Of a stretch of 16,275 nucleotides of DNA, positions 1-7,111 are shown piece after piece (position 1 is the stretch's first letter; each line of letters opens with the position of its first letter). The stretch covers positions 1-16,275 of the forward strand of contig DAOUUD010000016.1 of the NCBI GenBank assembly GCA_030668345.1, in the 5' to 3' direction. Both the position numbers and the translations under genes were made by a program. The DNA comes from Candidatus Cloacimonadota bacterium (GTDB taxonomy: Bacteria > Cloacimonadota > Cloacimonadia > Cloacimonadales > TCS61). The notes beneath the pieces were generated by a model. That model ran no database searches, was not told the DNA's origin, and was given only the letters and a program-made list of their open reading frames with translations.

Positions 1-186
1 CAAGAAGATTCCCAAGCAGATGTAGATATGAATATCGTAATGACCGAAAGTGGAAAATATATAGAAATCCAGGGAACTGCTGAAACTGAATCCTTTTCCA
101 ATGAAGAGCTGAAAGTGATGCTAAAGGAAGCAAAGAAAGCTATCAGGCAGCTGATTAGGTCTCAGCGAGGATTGTATGAAGAGTGA
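1..186 (+). CDS. rph: Ribonuclease PH, C-terminal part (5' truncated)
   Basis: The first 61 codons visible, in frame 1, end at TGA (184-186). They match the C-terminal end of RNase PH, the phosphorolytic 3'-5' exoribonuclease that trims tRNA 3' ends and works as a hexameric ring in the cytoplasm. The recognisable part is D-x-N-x-V-M-T, then a short G-K-Y-I-E-I-Q-G-T-A-E stretch, then the family's final helix (LKEAKKAIRQLIRSQ). The N-terminal three quarters lie outside the window, so catalytic residues cannot be checked. The next gene, lepB, is on the same strand 68 bp downstream, and a perfect TTGACA box lies in that gap, so lepB may have its own promoter. Assignment is by family recognition from the tail only. 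Confidence 0.85.
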   Translation, partial: QEDSQADVDMNIVMTESGKYIEIQGTAETESFSNEELKVMLKEAKKAIRQLIRSQRGLYEE

Positions 187-196
187 TAACTTTTAC

Positions 197-229
197 TTGA
201 CATCAACTCCCACCCGAACGAGTAAGTAT
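197..229 (+). promoter_or_regulatory. Candidate promoter for lepB-hemW (TTGACA box)
   Basis: A perfect TTGACA lies at 197-202, 53 nt before the lepB ATG. There is no good TATAAT at the usual spacing; the nearest T/A-rich candidate is TAAGTAT at 223-229, after a 20-nt spacer. Box-to-ATG distances of 53-58 nt recur upstream of gcvPA, the lipoprotein and the TSUP gene, which is the main reason to list it. Confidence 0.35.
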
Positions 230-254
230 TCCACTTAAATTTGTAGGAAATGGT

Positions 255-1025
255 ATGTTCAGAAAAAAAGAGAAAAAGGTTAAGAGAAAAAAAAATATTA
301 TTCAGGAATATGTGGAAGCTATCCTGTTTGCTTTTGTGGTAGCAATGCTCATCCGCAATTATACTATACAGACTTTTAAAATTCCTTCTTCATCTATGGA
401 ATCCACGCTTCTTATCGGGGATTTTCTCATAGGAAATAAACTAAAGTATTTCTTTGATGATCCCGAGCAGGAAGATATTGTTATTTTCCAGTATCCGGCT
501 GATCCGGAAGAACCGGAACCACGTGAAAACTTTGAAAAAATACTTGGTCCCATTTACTTTGATAAAACCCGTTGGATACCGATCTGGCATCAGAAGAAGA
601 ATGTGGTAAAACGTGTGATAGGGATGCCGGGAGATAAAGTGGAACTAATCGATAAAGAAGTATATGTTAACGATATAATATTTCATAAGGGGTATGAACA
701 ATATATTGATTCCCGCAATATTCCACGGGATTCCGGCAGAATTTATTGGGATGAGAAATTCATGGGTAGCAGAGACAATTTTGGTCCCGTCATTGTTCCC
801 GAAGGACAATATTTTGTTATGGGAGATAACCGCGACGTAAGCGGGGACAGCCGTTACTGGGGATTTTTACCTCGAACAGATATTACTGGTACACCAGGGT
901 TGATCTATATGTCTATCGGTGAACCTCCTTATAAAGATATTCGTGATTACATCTATAAACAGCAGAGAAGGTTCAAAGGAAAATCCGAGATCAGATGGAA
1001 GAGATTTTTCAAACTGATCCACTGA
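255..1025 (+). CDS. lepB: Signal peptidase I
   Basis: This 256-residue inner-membrane serine protease removes signal peptides from exported proteins. A basic N-terminus (residues 1-13) is followed by one membrane segment (about 19-36). The family boxes then appear in order: catalytic Ser47 in the S-S-M-E-S-T-L box followed by GDF; catalytic Lys119 in KRVIGMPGD; and box E, GDNRDVSGDSRYWGFLP, near 192-208. The serine box has Ser50 where many family members have proline (S-M-x-P-T-L), a tolerated variation. About 40 residues between boxes B and D (P-E-E-P-E-P-R and a Trp-rich stretch) form an insertion, as in larger Gram-negative enzymes. ATG at 255 is preceded by AGGAAA at close spacing. The 3' end overlaps hemW by 31 bp. 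Confidence 0.95.
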   Translation: MFRKKEKKVKRKKNIIQEYVEAILFAFVVAMLIRNYTIQTFKIPSSSMESTLLIGDFLIGNKLKYFFDDPEQEDIVIFQYPADPEEPEPRENFEKILGPIYFDKTRWIPIWHQKKNVVKRVIGMPGDKVELIDKEVYVNDIIFHKGYEQYIDSRNIPRDSGRIYWDEKFMGSRDNFGPVIVPEGQYFVMGDNRDVSGDSRYWGFLPRTDITGTPGLIYMSIGEPPYKDIRDYIYKQQRRFKGKSEIRWKRFFKLIH

Positions 1026-2110
1026 TAGAACATATTTATATTCATGTTCCTTTCTGTTTGAAGAAATGTAGTTATTGCTCATTTTACTCGGAAATATTTT
1101 CTGAAGAAATAAAAAACAAATTTCTTACAAATCTAACAAAAGAAATAAAAGCTTACCAATCCCGTTTCAAAATACAACCTCGAACGATATATTTCGGTGG
1201 TGGAACTCCATCTCTTTTGCAACCGGAAGAGATCGAATCGATCTTACAAAGATTCAATACATCCAACCTTATCGAAGCAACGCTGGAGATCAATCCTATT
1301 AACTTAACCAGTGAATATGTAAATAAACTTAAACAAACAAGTATAAATCGTATCAGCATGGGAGCACAGTCAGTTCTGGATAAAGAATTGAAACTGCTGG
1401 GTCGGTTGCACAACTCGAAGCAAGTAATTAAAGCTTATAATCATCTTCGGGCAACTGGTTTTACCAACATTTCATTGGATCTGATCTATGGGCTTCCCGG
1501 GCAGAAAAAATTCGATTTGTTATTTTCTATAGAAAAATTTATAGAACTTGATCCCGAGCATATTTCCACTTACTGTCTAAGTTTAGATGAAGATGTTCCA
1601 CTATTCTCACAAAAAGTTTTAATGCCTGAAGATGAAGCTGTTTCTGAATTTTTCTTTTTAATTCGAGAAAGGTTAATCGCAGCAGGATATGATCAATATG
1701 AAATTTCCAACTTTGCCAAAAAAGGATTTGAATCGAAGCATAATATATGCTATTGGAACGATAAATTTTATCTGGGACTGGGACCTGCTGCGGCTGGATA
1801 CATTGATTTATTCAGATATACGAACCCAGCTAGTATTAAGAAGTATTTGCAAATGGATCTTTTTCGGAATTGGGAAAAAATATCAGATGAAGATCATGAA
1901 AAAGAATTCATTTTTCTGACACTCAGGAAAACAAGGGGAATGAATCTGACACTTTTCAAAGAAAAATTCGGAGCTGATTTTACAGAGAAATATTCTAAAA
2001 TATTAGAAAAATTCTTTACAGAGAAGTTGTTGGAAAAAAGTGATGATCATATCCGGCTCACACCGGAAGCTTATTTTGTATCGAATGAAATATTTTCGGA
2101 GTTTATGTAG
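995..2110 (+). CDS. hemW: HemW-like radical SAM protein (coproporphyrinogen oxidase-like)
   Basis: This 371-residue protein has a radical S-adenosylmethionine barrel. The [4Fe-4S] cluster motif is C21-x3-C25-x2-C28, directly after YIHVPF, and GGGTPS (68-73) is the SAM-binding glycine motif. A GLPGQ loop follows at 166-170. The HNxxYW motif (249-254, HNICYW) is the hallmark of HemW, the heme chaperone, and not of the true oxygen-independent oxidase HemN. The segment after it reads GLGPAAAGY, where relatives usually have a G-A-H-S/G sequence, so a histidine is missing. No heme gene is nearby. The start lies 31 bp inside lepB, with AGGA about 13 nt upstream, which suggests coupling. The stop TAG runs straight into a hairpin repeat. 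A HemW-family role is likely; heme binding in this organism is unproven. Confidence 0.88.
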   Translation: MEEIFQTDPLIEHIYIHVPFCLKKCSYCSFYSEIFSEEIKNKFLTNLTKEIKAYQSRFKIQPRTIYFGGGTPSLLQPEEIESILQRFNTSNLIEATLEINPINLTSEYVNKLKQTSINRISMGAQSVLDKELKLLGRLHNSKQVIKAYNHLRATGFTNISLDLIYGLPGQKKFDLLFSIEKFIELDPEHISTYCLSLDEDVPLFSQKVLMPEDEAVSEFFFLIRERLIAAGYDQYEISNFAKKGFESKHNICYWNDKFYLGLGPAAAGYIDLFRYTNPASIKKYLQMDLFRNWEKISDEDHEKEFIFLTLRKTRGMNLTLFKEKFGADFTEKYSKILEKFFTEKLLEKSDDHIRLTPEAYFVSNEIFSEFM

Positions 2111-2211
2111 CACAGGCACTCTTGCCTGTGCAAAACTCCCATTCAGGAGTGAATGGAAAACGTAACTCAGACACTCCTGTCTGAGCAAATCCCTGTTCAA
2201 GAGTGAACGGG
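2110..2211. repeat. Two tandem copies of a double-hairpin intergenic repeat
   Basis: Two diverged units of about 55 bp lie head to tail between hemW and the next gene. Each holds a tall hairpin and a small one. Unit 1: GCACAGGCA (2110-2118), loop CTCT, TGCCTGTGC (2123-2131); then CCATTC (2139-2144), loop AGGAGT, GAATGG (2151-2156). Unit 2: CTCAGACA (2166-2173), loop CTCC, TGTCTGAG (2178-2185); then CCTGTTC (2192-2198), loop AAGAGT, GAACGGG (2205-2211, one T-G wobble). Base changes between units occur on both sides of the stems and keep the pairing, so structure is conserved. No U-tract follows, so it is not a normal terminator. It resembles dispersed REP-like elements; its genomic copy number is unknown. 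Confidence 0.8.
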
Positions 2212-2226
2212 AAACACGGAGTAAAA

Positions 2227-3474
2227 ATGAAATATATCTTAGTTATTATAATTCTTGCAGTTAGCTTCTCAGTATCTGCCGAAATTCTCATTCCAATGGA
2301 CCTTACCCAGTCAAACCACCTGAAAGCTTATGGAGTAGCTTTTTCTGCACTGAAAATGCAGATGACCGTGAAGTGGCTTTTAAACTACCGCGGCGGTTCC
2401 TGGATCATTCCGGATTCTCCCGAAATAGAAGGACTTTGCAACATTCGTGGAGTTAGCTATGAAAATGTATCGGCTATCGAGATCGCTTCTATTTCCGCAG
2501 AAATAAATTCATCCAATATGGATATAGTAGTGCTGGAAAAGGAGCCGACTATTGCCATTTACACTCCTCCCAATAAACAGCCCTGGGATGATGCGGTTAC
2601 CCTGGCTCTTACTTATGCGGAAATCGAATATGAAACCGTTTGGGATGAGGAAGTACTTACCGGGAAGCTGGATAAATATGACTGGTTGCATCTGCATCAT
2701 GAAGATTTTACCGGGCAATATGGTAAATTCTATTCAGGATTTCGTAATGCTCCCTGGTACCAGGAAGATGTACGAAATAATGAAGAAATGACAGCAAAAC
2801 TGGGTTTTGGTAAAGTATGGAAATTAAAACATGCTGTAGCAGAGAAGATAAAAGATTATGTGAAAAACGGAGGATTCTTATTTGCCATGTGTGCTGCCAC
2901 TGATACTTATGACATTGCCTTGGCAGCACGAAATGTGGATATCTGTGAACCGGTTTTTGACGGAGACGGTTTCGATCCGGATTACCAGAGCAAGCTGGAT
3001 TTTTCACGCACATTTGCCTTTGAAAATTTCGATTTGATCACTAATCCTTTTGTGTATGAATTCTCCGGAATCGATGCCAGCGATTATGCCAAAATACGTG
3101 GGGCAGAAGCCGATTATTTCACCCTTTTCGATTTTTCCGCTAAATATGATCCCGTTCCTACTATGCTTACTCAATGTCACACCAGCATTATCAACGGATT
3201 TTTGGGGCAGACAACATCTTTTCATAAAAAATATGTTAAAAATAGTGTGATCATTCTGGGAGAATCCCCACAGGTAGAGGAAGTGAAATACTTACATGGG
3301 AACTTCGGGAAAGGTACTTTTACATTTTATGGTGGACACGACCCGGAAGATTACCAGCACAAGATCGGTGACCCGGAAACTGTACTGGATCTGCATAAAA
3401 ATTCACCTGGTTACAGACTTATCCTGAATAATATTCTCTTTCCAGCTGCGGAAAAGAAAAAGTTGAAAACATAA
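2227..3474 (+). CDS. Exported protein of unknown function, GATase-like core
   Basis: The ATG at 2227 is chosen over an in-frame GTG at 2203 because GGAG (2218-2221) sits 5 nt before it and because it gives a clean signal peptide (residues 1-18, cut after VSA). The product is 415 residues, about 397 after cleavage, so periplasmic. Visible blocks: IPMDLTQSNHLKAYG (22-36), LLNYRGGSW (51-59), KQPWDDAV (117-124), WLHLHHEDFTGQYGKFY (153-169) and GGFLFAMCAATD (215-226). The last has a Cys in a turn after a hydrophobic strand, like the nucleophile elbow of class I glutamine-amidotransferase-like folds. I recall homologues labelled 'asparagine synthetase B', but neither an N-terminal catalytic Cys nor an SGGxDS ATP loop is present, so I do not use that name. 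It stands alone, convergent with the phosphate genes. Confidence 0.7.
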   Translation: MKYILVIIILAVSFSVSAEILIPMDLTQSNHLKAYGVAFSALKMQMTVKWLLNYRGGSWIIPDSPEIEGLCNIRGVSYENVSAIEIASISAEINSSNMDIVVLEKEPTIAIYTPPNKQPWDDAVTLALTYAEIEYETVWDEEVLTGKLDKYDWLHLHHEDFTGQYGKFYSGFRNAPWYQEDVRNNEEMTAKLGFGKVWKLKHAVAEKIKDYVKNGGFLFAMCAATDTYDIALAARNVDICEPVFDGDGFDPDYQSKLDFSRTFAFENFDLITNPFVYEFSGIDASDYAKIRGAEADYFTLFDFSAKYDPVPTMLTQCHTSIINGFLGQTTSFHKKYVKNSVIILGESPQVEEVKYLHGNFGKGTFTFYGGHDPEDYQHKIGDPETVLDLHKNSPGYRLILNNILFPAAEKKKLKT

Positions 3475-3515
3475 AACCTTACGAACGGTTTATTAATTTG
3501 TGAGTTAGTACCCAC

Positions 3516-4568
3516 TTACTTAATAAATACATCCTGCATGAAAACATTCTGCATGAAGAAAAGTGCTACATAAGCAATGATGGCGGAAGCAACGGGAGTT
3601 GCCACCCATCCGATACTGACCTTTCCCAAAATGCGGAAATTCACATTCTTGCCACCTTTAGCCAGACTGATACCAATAATCGAACCGACTACTGCCTGTG
3701 AACTGGAAACAGGAACCAGGGGAAATGAAGGTAACCCGTGTGATACAAGAATATCTTTCAAACCCTGAGAAGCGAACAGGAATAAAACAGTAGAACTGGC
3801 TAGTACAACCACTAAAGCAGAAATTGGAGAAAGCTTAAAAATCCTGGAGCCAACAGTCATCATTACCTTTCTGGAATATGTAAATATACCAATGGCAATG
3901 GCTATTCCGCCCAAGAGGAAGAGCTGTTGAACTCCACTGAAATTGAAAATACTTCCAAGATTCAGGTCTTTGAATGGAGATGATTGCACAAAAACCCCCA
4001 TTACATTAGCGATATTATTTGCACCAAGGCTGTACGACCCAAAAATTCCTGCCAGGATAAGACCAAAGCGAGTTAGCGAATCCAATCGTATCAAGTGGAT
4101 CTTCGAATTATCTAACATCCATTTGATAATATGAAAAAAAAGAAATGCGAAAAGGGAAGATAAAACTGGAGAAAAAACCCATGTTCCCACGATCTTGGTG
4201 AGAGCAGAAATATCTGTATGAGTCCCGGAAAAAAAGTTCCAGCCAAGAATAGATCCAACAATAGCCTGTGATGTTGAAACTGGTAAACCGACTTTCGTCA
4301 TCCACATCACGGTGAAGGCAGCTGCAAGAGCAACTATAAATGCACCGGACATAGTATCGATAGCTCCCAGTTTGCCAAGCGTATGAGATGCGCCGGCACC
4401 ACTTATAGTTGCACCCAGAAGAACAAAAATACTGCAGATAATAGCGGCTGTATAGAAACGGACCATCTTGGTGCCCACAGCCGTTCCAAAGATGTTGGCA
4501 GCATCATTGGCGCCAAGCGACCAACCCAGGAAAAGTCCGCTGGAAAGATAGAATAATATTTGTAACAT
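3516..4568 (-). CDS. pit: PiT-family inorganic phosphate transporter
   Basis: This is a 350-residue multi-pass inner-membrane protein for low-affinity import of phosphate, probably as metal-phosphate with protons or sodium. The two inverted halves each keep the family signature: GANDAAN at 19-25 and GANNIAN at 182-188. A second duplicated block, PVSTSQAIVGSILG (96-109), recurs as PVSSSQAVVGSIIG in the C-terminal half. It is the short form, close to Gram-positive and archaeal Pit proteins (E. coli PitA is about 500 residues), so the central cytoplasmic loop is small. ATG is preceded by AGGA 8 nt upstream. The upstream gene for the DUF47 accessory protein ends 3 nt before it, with the ribosome binding site inside that gene's last codons, so the two are one operon. 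Sulfate transport by a PiT relative is less likely. Confidence 0.93.
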   Translation of the reverse strand: MLQILFYLSSGLFLGWSLGANDAANIFGTAVGTKMVRFYTAAIICSIFVLLGATISGAGASHTLGKLGAIDTMSGAFIVALAAAFTVMWMTKVGLPVSTSQAIVGSILGWNFFSGTHTDISALTKIVGTWVFSPVLSSLFAFLFFHIIKWMLDNSKIHLIRLDSLTRFGLILAGIFGSYSLGANNIANVMGVFVQSSPFKDLNLGSIFNFSGVQQLFLLGGIAIAIGIFTYSRKVMMTVGSRIFKLSPISALVVVLASSTVLFLFASQGLKDILVSHGLPSFPLVPVSSSQAVVGSIIGISLAKGGKNVNFRILGKVSIGWVATPVASAIIAYVALFFMQNVFMQDVFIK

Positions 4569-4571
4569 TAA

Positions 4572-5222
4572 TTATATCCTGCGTTTTATTGCATAAATGG
4601 CAAGTCGCTCTGCCACTGATTCGGCTTCATCAGAAAGAAATGCTATCTTCTCTGCAAAATAGCGTAAATGTACTCTTTTACTGAAATCTTTTATCTTTTC
4701 ACTATTGAATATCTTTCGTTTCAGTATCTTCTCCAGTTTATCTGCTTCATGCTCATAAAAATGTACTTTGTTCACATAGTTATTCACCAGCTTCAACTCA
4801 GTAAAAAACGCCCGGGAAGCTTTAGCCAGCTCTTCCACGGATTTATATGAAAGCTCAGCTAGGTCCAGAAAATCATCTCTAAGGTATTCTGGGATATCTG
4901 GCGTTTCAATGGAAAAATGTTCCAGAACTTTTTCTGTAGTATCAATAACATCATCCAGCGTTTCCAATACACCCAGAACATCACCTCGTGATTCCGGGAT
5001 CAACATGTGAGCATATAATTTGTATTTAATATCCCGGCGAACTGCATCTGCTTTTGATTCAAGTTCAGTAAGTTCTACTGAGTATTCCTCGAATCGTTCC
5101 ATTTTGCCGGATAAGTATGCCTTCAAACCTTCATAAAATATAAGACCGGCCTTTTCTACACGATCTATGAATCCATCCATAGAAGCTTGCAGGTCTTTGC
5201 TTCTGGAAAATAATCCGTTCAA
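4572..5222 (-). CDS. PhoU-like DUF47 (TIGR00153) Pit accessory protein
   Basis: This 216-residue cytoplasmic, mostly helical protein belongs to the DUF47/PhoU-like family usually encoded beside pit genes, where it is thought to modulate phosphate uptake. Family features seen: the E-S-K-A-D motif near 55-59; SRGDVLGVLETLDDVID (78-94); and later E-H-E-A-D and D-E-A-E-S helices like the metal-binding acidic motifs of PhoU. The start is TTG at 5222-5220, chosen because GGGAGG (plus-strand 5228-5233) sits 5 nt upstream and no better ATG exists; it reads M-N-G-L-F-S. It is first in a two-gene unit, 3 nt before pit. A TTGACT/TAAAAT promoter candidate lies upstream, facing away from the S1 gene. Confidence 0.9.
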   Translation of the reverse strand: MNGLFSRSKDLQASMDGFIDRVEKAGLIFYEGLKAYLSGKMERFEEYSVELTELESKADAVRRDIKYKLYAHMLIPESRGDVLGVLETLDDVIDTTEKVLEHFSIETPDIPEYLRDDFLDLAELSYKSVEELAKASRAFFTELKLVNNYVNKVHFYEHEADKLEKILKRKIFNSEKIKDFSKRVHLRYFAEKIAFLSDEAESVAERLAIYAIKRRI

Positions 5223-5264
5223 AATAACCTCCCTGACATCATCAATAATCTTATGCTATACTCA

Positions 5265-5293
5265 TGTAAAATTTTAAATTGAAGATTTATAAT
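5265..5293 (+). promoter_or_regulatory. Candidate promoter for the S1 gene
   Basis: A perfect TATAAT lies at 5288-5293, with a poor -35 (TGTAAA, 5265-5270) 17 nt upstream. The leader to the GTG at 5421 would be about 120 nt. An alternative pair, TTGTCC (5327-5332) and TAAAAT (5348-5353), has only a 15-nt spacer. Both are weak calls. Confidence 0.3.
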
Positions 5294-5300
5294 AAGTCAA
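5271..5300 (-). promoter_or_regulatory. Candidate sigma70-type promoter for the DUF47-pit operon
   Basis: Read on the minus strand, TTGACT (5300-5295) and TAAAAT (5276-5271) are separated by 18 nt, each one base off the consensus hexamers. The expected transcript would start about 40 nt before the TTG start codon. On the opposite strand a perfect TATAAT at 5288-5293 falls inside this same stretch, so the divergent promoters may overlap. Confidence 0.45.
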
Positions 5301-5420
5301 GCTAATTTTACAGTTAAGTCTGTTAATTGTCCAGTTTCTGCATACAGTAAAATAATGCTGGACAAACCAAATGGAGTCAGCTTTTTGGCACTTAATATTC
5401 TTAATTTATCAGGAGTTATA

Positions 5421-7037
5421 GTGGAGAAAATAGAAGAAAAAGTCGTGAATCCGGAAGAAGTGAAAGAAACTTCCGACCTGCAGATAGAAAAGAAAATTCA
5501 AGAAACCTCAGCAGAAAAGGAAGAAATTTCCCCGGAAACTGAACCAGTTTCTGAAGAGATTCCTCTTGAAGTTGAAGTAATTACGGAAAAAGTTTCTCAA
5601 GAAACTGAGATTACATCCGAAGAAGTTTCCTTCGAAAATGATGAAGTTGTCGATGAGGATAACTTTGAACATATGCTGGAAGAATCTTTAGCTAATATCA
5701 AGAATCTGGAAGTTGGCGATAAGGTTAGGGGCGAGATCATAAATATTACAGATTCTTACATTTTTGTTACAATGGGCGGTAAGCGCGACGTCTATGCCGA
5801 TAAGGACGACTATCTTGATAAAAAGGGAAAATTATCCTACGAAGTAGGTCAAACACTTACGGGTTATGTAGTTAAATGTTCCGATACAGAAACCCTGATC
5901 GCTAAAAGTCTTTATGCGGTAAACCTGAATGTACTACACAGTGCTTATGAAGAAAAGATCCCGGTTCATGGTAAAGTACAATCCATGACTAAGGGTGGTT
6001 ATATAATAGATATCTCCGGCATCAAAGCATTCTGTCCCATTTCTCAGATCGATGGCAGAATTGTAATAGATCCCAAAAAATATATGAACTCTGAATTTGA
6101 TTTCAGGATAATAGATTTTAAGAAAAATGGTAAAAATATAGTTGTATCCCGCAGGAAAATATTGGATGAAGAAAAAGAATTACAAAAGAAAGAAACACTT
6201 TCTCAACTCAACGTTGGCGATATTATCACGGGGAAAGTAACCCGTCTTACAAGCTTCGGAGCTTTTGTAGATATTGGTGGAGTAGATGGATTGCTTCATA
6301 TTTCCCAGTTTTCCTGGGGCAGAGTGGAATCTCCATCGGAAATCCTGAATATTGGTGATGAAATAAAAGCAAAGATCATTAAGCTGCATGGTGAGAAAAT
6401 ATCTCTCAGCATGAAAGCATTGCAGGAAAACCCTGTGGAAACAGCTATAAAGGAATTGAATGAAGGTGACATCGTAAGTTGCCGTGTTGTTCGCAATCTT
6501 CCTTTTGGTTCTTTTGTAGAAATTAGAGCAGGAGTTGAAGGACTAATTCCCATTTCAGAATTAGCCAGGGGCAGACGTATAAACAATCCTTCCGAAGTAG
6601 TAAAAGAAGGTGACCTGCTGGAAGCACAGATTCTCAAGATCGATCCTGAAAAACAAAAGATATCATTATCTCTCAAAGCGCTTCAACCGGATCCCTGGGA
6701 TAATATCGATGAATTTATCAATGAAAACGATATTATTGCAGGTACTATTGAAAATGTCGCAAGTTTTGGTGCTTTTATTAAGCTCAACGAAGGTATTACC
6801 GGTTTACTTCCCAATGTAAAAATGAAAATTGCCGGGATAAAACTGGATAAAGCCAAAATCGGTGAGGAATTTAAAGTACGCGTTGTGAAAATTGATAAAG
6901 ATGCTCGCAGAATCTCTCTGGAACCTACCAATATGCCTGAATCTGCTGTGGAAGCAAAAGACGACTGGCACAAATATAAAAAGCAAAAATCAAAAAACAC
7001 ACACATAGATGAAGATAGCCCATTTGCAAATTTGTAA
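5421..7037 (+). CDS. rpsA: Five-repeat S1 RNA-binding protein (ribosomal protein S1-like)
   Basis: The start is GTG at 5421, with AGGAG (5411-5415) 5 nt upstream. An open frame continues back to an ATG at 5355, but that one lacks a ribosome binding site and would add a hydrophobic stretch foreign to the family. The product has 538 residues. Residues 1 to about 90 are a Glu/Val/Ser-rich acidic tail. Five S1 domains follow at roughly 96-165, 178-248, 263-334, 346-421 and 434-502. Repeats 3-5 carry the classic F-G-A/S-F nucleic-acid-binding turn and end in K-I-S-L-S or R-I-S-L. Repeats 1 and 2 are more divergent, as in ribosome-binding S1 repeats. It probably binds AU-rich mRNA leaders on the 30S subunit. 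E. coli S1 has six repeats, so the rpsA symbol is by role, not by proven orthology. Confidence 0.85.
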   Translation: MEKIEEKVVNPEEVKETSDLQIEKKIQETSAEKEEISPETEPVSEEIPLEVEVITEKVSQETEITSEEVSFENDEVVDEDNFEHMLEESLANIKNLEVGDKVRGEIINITDSYIFVTMGGKRDVYADKDDYLDKKGKLSYEVGQTLTGYVVKCSDTETLIAKSLYAVNLNVLHSAYEEKIPVHGKVQSMTKGGYIIDISGIKAFCPISQIDGRIVIDPKKYMNSEFDFRIIDFKKNGKNIVVSRRKILDEEKELQKKETLSQLNVGDIITGKVTRLTSFGAFVDIGGVDGLLHISQFSWGRVESPSEILNIGDEIKAKIIKLHGEKISLSMKALQENPVETAIKELNEGDIVSCRVVRNLPFGSFVEIRAGVEGLIPISELARGRRINNPSEVVKEGDLLEAQILKIDPEKQKISLSLKALQPDPWDNIDEFINENDIIAGTIENVASFGAFIKLNEGITGLLPNVKMKIAGIKLDKAKIGEEFKVRVVKIDKDARRISLEPTNMPESAVEAKDDWHKYKKQKSKNTHIDEDSPFANL

Positions 7038-7072
7038 ATTGGTTGAACTAATTAATTAGTAGAAATTATAAA

Positions 7073-7111
7073 CCGGGCAGGAAAAGATTCTTGCCCGGGT
7101 TTTATTTTATT
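7073..7111 (+). terminator. Rho-independent terminator after the S1 gene
   Basis: CCGGGCAGGAA (7073-7083), loop AAGA, TTCTTGCCCGG (7088-7098) form an 11-bp stem with one G-T wobble, followed by GTTTTATTTTATTT. It sits between converging genes. The minus-strand side is followed by TTTATAATTT, so it may also stop transcripts from the gcv operon, whose last stop codon (7104-7102) lies in the T-tract. Confidence 0.8.

Noticed and set aside
2110..2211. CRISPR array or tRNA
   Set aside because: Two diverged adjacent units without unique spacers, and no cloverleaf or anticodon arm.
2203..2226. GTG at 2203 as start of the exported protein
   Set aside because: It lies inside a repeat hairpin, lacks a ribosome binding site and would bury the signal peptide; ATG 2227 has GGAG at 5 nt.
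2103..2291. Minus-strand open frame across the intergenic repeat, rich in A-Q-T-G-V-S-E-L
   Set aside because: It is the translation of the double-hairpin repeat and of the opposite strand of a signal peptide; no ribosome binding site and no independent support.
2227..3474. Asparagine synthetase B
   Set aside because: No N-terminal catalytic Cys after Met, no SGGxDS ATP-pyrophosphatase loop, and the protein has a signal peptide.
3475..3515. Terminator between the convergent exported-protein and pit genes
   Set aside because: Only short 5-bp pairings (AAACC/GGTTT) without a T-tract; too weak to call.
5355..5420. ATG at 5355 as start of the S1 protein
   Set aside because: No ribosome binding site, and the extra 22 residues are hydrophobic and unlike the acidic family tail; GTG 5421 has AGGAG at 5 nt.
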